This document shows positions 32,558 through 42,800 of a stretch of DNA of 64,000 nt, piece by piece; the stretch's first letter is position 1; every line of letters starts with the position of its first letter. Made by a program: the position numbers and the translations under genes. A model generated the notes under the pieces. That model ran no database searches, had not been told where the DNA came from, and worked only from the letters and a program-made list of their open reading frames with translations. Source of the DNA: Tubiluchus corallicola (Eukaryota > Priapulida > Priapulimorpha > Priapulimorphida > Tubiluchidae); the NCBI GenBank assembly GCA_030141605.1, contig JAQGDQ010000320.1:62001-126000 (forward strand), written 5' to 3'.

Positions 32558-32977
32558 TATTGGCGAGTGTCGCATACACCCAAAATCAATATATTTCCTG
32601 CGCTTCGGGCACTTTTCGGAGGATACACCTTGTGATAGTTTCACTGTGTTCATGCACAGAATGACGTCTTGTGCATAAACAAAACCGTAAGTAAACAATT
32701 TATTGTCATTATAGCATAATACGTACAATGAAACTTGCGTCGCTTTACGTACTGCAATGGCTTACGGAAACAACAAGGAGATTTACACAAATAATTCAAT
32801 CAGTTGTACAGTGACAAAGAATCAGTATTGGAGATTTACTGAAATTTACTATTGATGGTGTGAATTACAGCGCGATGGAAAAAATTTAAAGTTGTTGTGA
32901 TTTTAGCGTTAATTGAGCGGTATCTACCACCAAAGGGGAGAATTTATTACCTGGATGAAATTGATCTTTCATCATAA

Positions 32978-33150
32978 CTTGCTCTCTCTTTGCAACCATG
33001 GCTTCATACGTATGGCTGTCAGTCATGCACACTTGCTCTCTCTTTGCAACCATGGCTTCATACGTATGGCTGTCAGTCATGCACACTTGCTCTCTCTTTG
33101 CAACCATGGCTTCATACGCATGGCTGTCAGTCATGCACACTTGCTTTTGT
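32978..33150. repeat. 54-bp tandem repeat
   Basis: Just over three copies of a 54-bp unit with CTTGCTCTCTCTTTGCAACC and ATGGCTTCATACGTATGGCT. Because 54 is divisible by three, both strands stay open, but the frames have no independent support. Confidence 0.95.
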
Positions 33151-33729
33151 TTATGCACAAAAGTTCAACTTTAGAACGAAAAGGAAACTGCAACAGAGTG
33201 TATTTCTGAATCTTGAATTTAATGATTATTTTTTTATTATTATTATTAATATCGTAAATTTAACTTGCAGCTAATTAATAGAGTGCACATTTGCATGAGA
33301 AATTATATTTTTATTAAAGATGTATTTGCGATTTACTTTCAATGAACATAATTGTGCTGAATAAATTCCAGTGATTCAATTTTACACGGTTTTCTTGGAT
33401 TCAGTAAAAATAACAAAAGGTTTCAAATTTATCCAAACTCATTTTTGTCAAAGTTATCATTTTACTTCTTTTGCCGTACTTGACCAGGATTGGTAAATAT
33501 TTGCTGCAATACCCAAATCTTGCTAGTACTAAAACATTTTTTGATGTGAACTGACCACTGAGCAGTGGTCAAAAATTGGTTGGCATATTTTCTAGCACTC
33601 CTCGCTTAATGGAGAGTTACTTAACCATGAAATGTCAAAACAACACGAACAACAATGGAGTCAATTTCAACCTACAGTACATACAGTATACACAAGGAAT
33701 ATTATGTGATCATCCAAATCTGAAAGCAA

Positions 33730-34040
33730 ATTGGGGTCGAATTTTTGACTTTCGAACCGAATTTTAAGATCTTGAATCCGAATCAAACTTGAACTCCCTT
33801 TTTAAAATTTTCCAATCGTTAATAAAAATCACTCTGTTAGATCGTGTTTAATAATTTGTTTAAAACTTGGGCACAGAAACCACAGCTAAATTGTCTTGAT
33901 TGCATGATCTTTCAACGTTTTAATGATAAAGAGTGTATGTAGTTAAGGTGTTAAATTATTTGAATTTATGATATTTTAGGCATGAATTGAATTCGCATTA
34001 CGATTCGAATGCTTGAACTCGGGGTTGTATGCTCACCCCG
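33730..34040. mobile_element. Diverged relative of the 'TAGGGGTGAGCAT' hAT MITE
   Basis: Shares GTCGAATTTTTGACTTTCGA, GCATGATCTTTCAACGTTTT and the right end TATGCTCACCCCG with the element at 25495-25895. The left end has decayed. Confidence 0.7.
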
Positions 34041-34214
34041 ACTGATAACACCAACAATCACTTTACATTGCATAAATTATATTATATTCTCCAAGAGACC
34101 ATTTGACAGAGCATGCTAATGCGACTGAACTGCACTCTATCTTGTAAAAGCGAGTTTGTAAAAACACATTGTGGAAAAATTACAAAGTGAAGATAAAACT
34201 AATGGTACATTCAC

Positions 34215-35049
34215 ACTAGCAAGCTTCTCTCTGACAGCAATCTTGCAGGTGTGAACTACTTTGCGAATTACTTTCTGTCGGCAAGAAATCGCAAACTCTC
34301 TGTCAGTTGCTGTGAGTTACTCTCGACAGTGAATAGAGAAGTGATGTCAGCTCGCACTTGCTGTTGGAGAGTAACTCGCACCAAGTTTTGTTCTCTAATA
34401 TGAACACGCTTGTGAGTTACTTGACGAGTTACTCTCGACAGTTCTCACAGTGAATAGAGAAGCGAGTGTCAGCTCGCACTTGCTGTTGGAGAGTAACTCG
34501 CACCAAGTTTTGTTCTCTAATATGAACACGCTTGTGAGTTACTTGACGAGTTACTCTCGACAGTTCTCACAGTGAATAGAGAAGCGAGTGTCAGCTCGCA
34601 CTTGCTGTCGGAGAGTAACTTACACCAAGTTTTGTTCTCTAATATGAACACGCTTGTGAGTTACTTGACAAGTTACTCTCAGCAGTTCTCACAGTGAATA
34701 AAGGAGCGAGTGTCAGCTCGCACGTTCTGTCAGAGAGTAACTCGCACCAAGTTTTGTTCTCTAATATGAACACGCATGTGAGTTACTTGACGAGTTACTC
34801 TCAATACTTCTCACACTGAATAGAGAAGCGACTATCAGCTCACACGTTCTGTCAGAGAGTAACTCGCTCCATGTTTTGTTCTCTAATCTGAACACGCTTG
34901 TGAGTTACTTGACGAGTTACTCTCGACAGTTCTCACAGTGAATACAGAAGCGAGTGTCAGCTCGCACTTGCTGTTGGAGAGTAACTCGCACCAACTTTTG
35001 TTTTCTAATATGAACACGCTTGTGACTTGACGCGAGCAAGCTTGCTAGT
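34215..35049. mobile_element. Possible DNA element built of 121-bp internal repeats
   Basis: Short inverted ends ACTAGCAAGCTT / AAGCTTGCTAGT enclose about six tandem copies of a 121-bp unit (TTTTGTTCTCTAATATGAAC and ACGCTTGTGAGTTACTTGAC). Within each unit GAGAGTAACTCG and CGAGTTACTCTC are complementary, so the array can form serial hairpins. No target duplication is certain. Confidence 0.7.
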
Positions 35050-35494
35050 CTAAGTGAGCCAAAAAATAAAAAAGTGGTAGTTTAGTGCTATCTTTAAACA
35101 AGTACTCTAAGTACACTTCACAGTACTTTAAACAAGTACTCTAAGTACAGTACAGTACTCTACAGTTCACTTCAGTCATGCTCTCCAAGTTTTATATCTA
35201 AAAATTTCATTCTAGCAATTCTAAGTAATCCTGCTTATCTATTATTTTTACTTCAGTTGTCGATTATCGTAATAAAATAAGGGGGTGATGATTCTTAGTT
35301 AACTTACGTCTTTTTACTAGGATGTTAAGTAATATTTTACCCCTAATTGCTCGATGAATTCTACCACTTTATCATAAAACATGTGCCATAAACATTTGCT
35401 TAAATCATAAAAAATTCATTCTATTGGGAGTTTATTGGGAAAGGTTATAAAGGTTTATTATTCTGAGCCATCTCAGACACAAGCTGATAAATAA

Positions 35495-35770
35495 ACATAA
35501 GGAAAACATAATATGTAATTACGATATTTCAATATTTATATCAAAATCGTAATTACATATTATGTTTCCCTTATGTTTCCTTGCTATTATTACATCATTT
35601 ACTTTATTACATCAATTTCATTAAGTCATCTACAAAAGCACGCATAACTTTAATAATTTTTTCATTTTCATTTAAGTAAGGTGAGTGTGTTAATGACCGT
35701 ATGGTCGTACACTCACCTCACACTACTCAAATCATTTTATTTATTGTTTATTTATGTGTACAATATTGTA
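35495..35770. repeat. Hairpin repeat family member B (opposite orientation to 6803-7140)
   Basis: Reverse-complement relative of the repeat at 6803-7140, including GTAAGGTGAGTGTGTTAATG and CGTATGGTCGTACACTCACC. Its left end is itself folded: GAAAACATAATATGTAATTA and its complement flank a 30-bp AT-rich loop at about 35498-35577. Confidence 0.82.
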
Positions 35771-36087
35771 TTTTGATGTGTGAAATAAAATTCATAGTTC
35801 ATATGCATATCAGGAAGTATTGGGACGTCAGACCAAGCTACATAATGTCAGATTGACAGTCGATTATCGAGCCAAAATAATCAGTAATCGTCAGTAATCA
35901 GCCAAATCTTTACGTAAAATGCAACAGTAGTGAAGTCGCATTAAAAAGTTCCATCAGTTCTCACCAACACTGCAAACACTAACAATTACTTCAATGTAGA
36001 GTACACACTTGTAAGAAGAATAGTCACAACAGCTTAATTAACAATAGCAGCGAGCTCTGCGCACGCACAAAGCACGGAAGTCGAGTG

Positions 36088-36770
36088 TCACCGTTTGCTT
36101 GGCTGACTCTGACGAATCGACTTCTCAATCTCAAACTCCCTGAGATCTGTCCTCTCCAGGAAGGCTTTCCTTTCTAAGAATCTGCAAGAGCGTCAAAAAG
36201 TTATAAATGTAAACTTTAGTTGTTTGTTTTTTGTTTGCAAACTTTTGTAAAAAGTTTGGTCGCAAGGAAGTCAAGAATGTTCATAATAAGTACAGTATTT
36301 AATTGGTTCTAAACTCAAGATCAAGACAAAAATGAGCTTTCTCTGCATTAACAGATTTCTAACTGGGTGAAGATCAGTTGTATTTTAATATAAACATTTA
36401 CATGAAGCTACAAAAAGAGGCAAGTTCTGTGTCTAGCCCATTTTGGGCTTACGGGACATGACTTTAAGTTATATAAAAACTACTGCAGATTGAATATTTG
36501 CAAATTCTCTTTTTTCCTACGATAACGAATCATAGATGTTTGCAATTCTTTAACTTATGACACAGTTGATGACTCTAACGTTAAAGATTTTACATCATTG
36601 TTAGAGAATGGAAACTTGTTGCAACTTTGTAAATTTGATTGTAACTTGTTAACAGAGAGGCACATATAAGTACTCTGCCTGGGTGACTTCTCCCTTTTCT
36701 CTTGTACTACATTGTAATACTGTTTTGAAAAGAATCAATCAATCAGTCAGTCAGTCTGTGTGTCTGTCTA

Positions 36771-36818
<48 letters not shown>

Positions 36819-39800
36819 GCTATCTATCTATCTATCTATCTATCTACTGTGTTGAAAAGAATAAATCAAATCAAATCAAATAAGAAAAACAAAAAAACTA
36901 AGATTTCCACCACTGGGCCACAGACATACTGTCAAGGATGCAGTCATGCGATACACATTGTGGCTAGGAAGTTTTCATGCAAGAAATAACTAGACAACAG
37001 TTTGTTCAACAGCCAAACGGTACAGAATGAGGTTTGGAACTTTCACAGGCTTCATAATATTAACAATTCAAAGACTTGGGTACTTTGTGTGAAGTAATTA
37101 TGCGTACAACAACGTCTTACTGGTAGAAATGCAATCTGATTTTGTTGCGCAGTCTAATTCGAGATCCACTGTTGTTTAAGAGATGCTAAAAAAGCTTGCA
37201 AATCTTATGGTAGTTGGTTGACTAATCGTGTCACAATTGTTGTGATAATGCAGCATATGATTTGCAATGTTTGCACAGATTATGAACAAAACCGCTTACG
37301 ATTTTTTTGACTTGTTGTGGAGAGTCAACTCCTCTTCGAGCGACTGTTCCTTCTTGAATGAATCCCAGTCTAACTTTGATTTATCCTGTCAAAAAAAAGT
37401 TTAACAAAATAGTTATTTGATACCTGGTGGCTTGAAGAAACAAAAAAAATTAAATTGAATTGGAATCTTTTATGGCACAGTAAATATGTTCTGAAGTAGT
37501 GTCTACATAATCAGTGAGGCAGTGTTGTGTCGGACGGTCAGCAAGCAAGTGACCAAAACTGTCTACATAATCAGAGAGGTAGTGTCGTGTAGGACGGTCA
37601 GCAAGCAAGTGACCAAAACTGTCTACATAATCAGTGAGGTAGTGTCGTGTCGGACGGTCAGCAAGCAAGTGACCAAAACTGTCTACATAATCAGAGAGGT
37701 AGTGTCGTGTCGGACGGTCAGCAAAAAGCAAGGACCAAACTGTCTACATAATCAGGAGGTAGTGTCGTCGGACGGCAAGCAAGTGACCAAAACTGTCTAA
37801 TCAGTGAGGTAGTGTCGTGTCGGACGGTCAGCAAGCAAGTGACCAAAACTGTCTACATAATCAGTGAGGTAGTGTCGTGTCGGACGGTCAGCAAGCAAGT
37901 GACCAAAACTGTCTACATAATCAGTGAGGTAGTGTCGTGTCGGACGGTCAGCAAGCAAGTGACCAAAACTGTCTACATAATCAGAGAGGTAGTGTCGTGT
38001 CGGACGGTCAGCAAGCAAGTGACCAAAACTGTCTACATAATCAGAGAGGTAGTGTCGTGTCGGACGGTCAGCAAGCAAGTGACCAAAACTGTCTACATAA
38101 TCAGAGAGGTAGTGTCGTGTCGGACGGTCAGCAAGCAAGTGACCAAAACTGTCTACATAATCAGTGAGGTAGTGTCGTGTCGGACGGCCAGCAAGCAGGT
38201 GACCAAAACTGTCTACATAATCAGTGAGGTAGTGTCGTGTCGGACGGTCAGCAAGCAAGTGACCAAAACTGTCTACATAATCAGTGAGGTAGTGTCGTGT
38301 CGGACGGTCAGCAAGCAAGTGACCAAAACTGTCTACATAATCAGTGAGGTAGTGTCGTGTCGGACGGTCAAGTAGCAAGTGACCAAAACTGTCTACATAA
38401 TCAGTGAGGTAGTGTCGTGTCGGACGGTCAGCAAGCAAGTGACCAAAACTGTCTACATAATCAGTGAGGTAGTGTCGTGTCGGACGGTCAGCAAGCAAGT
38501 GACCAAAACTGTCTACATAATCAGTGAGGTAGTGTCGTGTCGGACGGTCAGCAAGCAAGTGACCAAAACTGTCTACATAATCAGAGAGGTAGTGTCGTGT
38601 CGGACGGTCAGCAAGCAAGTGACCAAAACTGTCTACATAATCAGAGAGGTAGTGTCGTGTCGGACGGTCAGCAAGCAAGTCACCAAAACTGTCTACATAA
38701 TCAGTGAGGTAGTGTCGTGTCAGACGGTCAGGTAGCAAGTGACCAAAACTGTCTACATAATCAGTGAGGTAGTGACGTGTCGGACGGTCAGCAAGCGACC
38801 AAAACTGTCTACATAATCAGGGAGGTAGTGTCGTGTCGGACGGTCAAGTAGCAAGTGACCAAAACTGTCTACATAATCAGTGAGGTAGTGTCGTGTCGGA
38901 CGGTCAGCAAGCAAGTGACCAAAACTGTCTACATAATCAGTGAGGTAGTGTCGTGTCGGACAGTCAGCAAGCAAGTGACCAAAACTGTCTACATAATCAG
39001 TGAGGTAGAGACTACGGCCAAATCACGTTGAAAACACCGTTTCTCATCTGATCACTGAAGTTAAGCAACGTAGAGCCTGGTTAGTACTTGGATGGGTGAC
39101 CACCTAGGAATGCCAGCCACTGTAGGCTCGCGGGATGTCCACACTGTATCTCGACAATAGGCAGAGGAGCTGCACAAGCAGCCAACGGCTACAGGGCGGA
39201 GGAGGTCAAGTGACCCAACGGCCATGTGTAGAGGAGTAAACCTTCTAAATCAGGAGTGGAGCCCCGAAGGCGGACCAGTCCAGCATGCTCACTGACTCCG
39301 GGAGCTCCTGCAACCAACCCGGTGCCAAACGTATCGCTCCGCTTTCCTTTGGACTACACCAGGGAGGAAGAGAGGGGGTTCCTGTTGTTTGGGCAACTCG
39401 GAATCTCCATACACCTTGCCCAGGCGTGCGCCCTGGAGACGTTCAAGGATCGGACTACTCAGCCACAGTCGATGCTGCAGCTCCATCAATGTGATCAATA
39501 ACTGACTCTCTTGGCGCACACTCCATTGTCTTCCGAGACAGAAGGATGCCAACCAGTGTCATGTTGGACGGACAGGAAGCAAGAGACCAAAACTTACCAA
39601 TGTGCTCATCTTATTCTTCCTGTTGATGAATCCTAAGACACTACTTAAACCTCCGGGCTTTCCAGGCTGGCTAGTTGAAGAGGCTGAGGTGATGACTGTG
39701 CTATCCTCTTGAGATTTAGCATCATCACTTTGTAATTTTCTCTTTTCTTGGGCTTTAGCTTCCTTTGAATCTGCATCTACAGTGTTTGACACCCTGTAAA

Positions 39801-42800
39801 ATATCACAGCTTACAGGCACCAGAATGGGAAAAAAGTTATTCAAAGAGAGACTAACATCTGAAAAAATTTACTGTATTTTTTTACCAAAGTACCAAGGTA
39901 AGTTACACTAGCAAACAGTCACTTGAACTACTTATAAAGTATTTAATAATATGTAACGAAAAATGTCAAAAGCGAGTTAAACGCTCAGAAGTATGAATTA
40001 AAGTACTCGAGCCGTTTTATAGGACTTAGTTTCTCACAGTTAAAGTACAAGAAAACTCTTTGCTTATATAAAGCTGGAAAAATTCGAATTGAAATTTTGT
40101 ATCACCTACGTAGAGCATATTGTGCACAGAGGTTGTTGTAGCAACAAAGCTGCATAAAACTCCCGCGATGATCGGCAGGTGCAGCCATTTTGACGGTAAA
40201 TTGCTTGAAATAAGTTTAGATAACATTAGGTGAAATCTGAATAAATAATCAGAGCATTTGTAGCATAGACTTCACTAAGTAAGCAAAAGTGTAAATTACT
40301 GTATCTTGTCAAAAAGATTAAAAATATGTTTTTTGGTGAGTCAGTAGTGCATACTGGGAAGGGTAGTCAGTGACGTTTACCAGTTGGCACAAACATCTCA
40401 ACTTACTAAGAAATTTCATTTCTAGTTACATAAGTTATTCAAGCAGGCACGCGTAATGCGAAGTGACATAACTTTGTGAGGAAAGTTTTTTTTGGGACAT
40501 ACTTTACAATAGTCTTTTCCAGCTCTTTGAGCTTTCAAGGCAGTTACTGCAAATACATTTTTATTAACAGTTAACAAAATGACAAAGTACGATAAAGCGA
40601 CTAACCTAATTTGTTCGCCAGCAAAATCGAACACTTTAGTGACTGTTACTTGAGGTTTCTTGTGAGGTTTACTAGACGTTGTAGGAAAACTCAGTTTGGA
40701 GTGAACCTGGTCTGTTGACTAAAGTGAAACAGGTTTAATTATTAAACAATGCAAACAGAATGTTGCCATTGAAGAGTAACTGCCAAAATATCTGCAAAGA
40801 TCAAATGACTTCTGCATTACTTTCACGTTTCAGACATTGACGCAAGCAAGTTATGCTACATTTTAGACGCATCTGCGAAAATGCAAGAACTCTACTTACA
40901 TGAAGCTAAATAATCATCTTCAAATTTCGTGTCACCTACATATTATACACAGAGACTGTATTAGCGGCAGTGCTGTATAAAAATTGAAACTCGAGCAATG
41001 GCCGTTGGATGCAACCATTTTGATGGTGGGTCATTTGAAACAAGTTCAGATAACATTGCGTATAAAGTTTAAAAAACAATCAGAGCATCCATAGTGCATA
41101 CGTTACTAACTAAGCAAAAGTGTAAATGACCATATCTTGCTAATAACATTAAAAAAACTTTTTTTGGTGAGTCAGTGGTGCACACTGGGTTGGTGAGTCA
41201 GTGGTGCACACTGGGTTGGTGAGTCAGTGGTGCACACTGGGTTGGTGAATCAGTGGTGCACACTGGGAAGGTGAGTCAGTGACATATTACCAAGTGGTAT
41301 GAACATTTTAAACAGCTAGAATTTTCTTTTCTAGTTATATAAGTCTTTCAAACAGTTAAGCATAATGCTAAGAAATAAAACTTTGTGTGAAAAGTTTTTG
41401 GAAAGTTTAAAATTGCCTTTCATCCATTTTAAATACTACTAGTAATTAAACTAGGAGCAGAAATACACTGTTACTATGACATCAACTAAAATTCACAACA
41501 CAACATACAACATGGACATAAACATGACACAATGCACACTAACATTATTAGATGTATGAACAGGTGCATCATTACTTACAGTTTTTACAGTCTTCCGAGA
41601 AGAACCGACATCTTGAAGAAAGCTTGACCACAGGTCATCTGCTTTTCTTTTCTCTTCTTCGGCTTTTTGCTCCTAAATTAAAATTGGATCATTGTAAATC
41701 AGTTTTCCGCGCACATTTCGTAAAACTTATTACTCACGTGCAGGATAACACAAAAGATCGGGAAAACTCCAAAATATTATTTAAAAAAAACTGAACAGAA
41801 ACGATTGTATTAATTTCATACAAAAACAGACACATATGATGTCACACTTACCCTTTAGAACTTCTCTAAGTACAGCAGTTATTTGTTCATCACAGGGATG
41901 TTTCAACTTATATTAGAATTAAGCACTAATACAGAATGACAAATGTAAGTCCATTCAAACTCTAACACCAGGAAGCAGTTAATAATGATAAGAAAAGATA
42001 AGATAATTTTTATTTTCATCGGTATGATATAAAACAGTACATATTTGTAAAACATGAGCTTAAAGCTCGTAAACCGATATCAAACATAATGTATATGAGC
42101 GATAACATGGTAATAATATGTACTTCTTAAAATCTTTTGGATCCAACCTACATGAAGACAGTAAAAATTTGAGACAGTAAAATTTTAGGCAGTAACATTA
42201 TGACAAATGATAATACAAATTATGACAAATGATAATACACAGATGACAAATTTACCGAAAAAACGTAAAAGTGCAGCGAATATCATTGAATTGCATAAGA
42301 ATGCGGTACATCCAAGGTTCAACGGCATTAGACTTATAACTTAAATATCGCCAGTTCAAATCCCACTTTAACTTCACTGTCTTTTCGTGCTACCTTGTTT
42401 GTCCCAAGCTTGGGTATTTTCAGATAGGCAATCCCACAATTACTCTGTTTCAAAATGTAACAAAATAACGACAGGTAAATGAAATAGCCACAGCCCAAGA
42501 CCAACAAATATCTAAATATTGTTCAAAAATCACTTTGAATTTTTTGTATTGTCCATATATGGCGTTAGACACCATGAAAATTTAATTTCTTATGCTGACT
42601 AATAGGGGTAGCCAATTTAACGGTCAATTTTCTACAATTAGATTACTATTAGTTAGTTAGATCAGCTACTGATTTAACTACTTTAGTTAAATCAAATTTA
42701 CATTTAGTTTTGTTATAATATTTGCATTTTATGGCACACAGGCAAAAACGTACCTAACACACTAACTTGAAATGTACGCTGTACGGGAACCGAGGCTTGG

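Noticed and set aside
37797-38738. 313-codon open frame on the minus strand
   Set aside because: It is the 60-bp minisatellite read in frame; it lies inside a CFDP1 intron, has no domain and the opposite strand is equally open.
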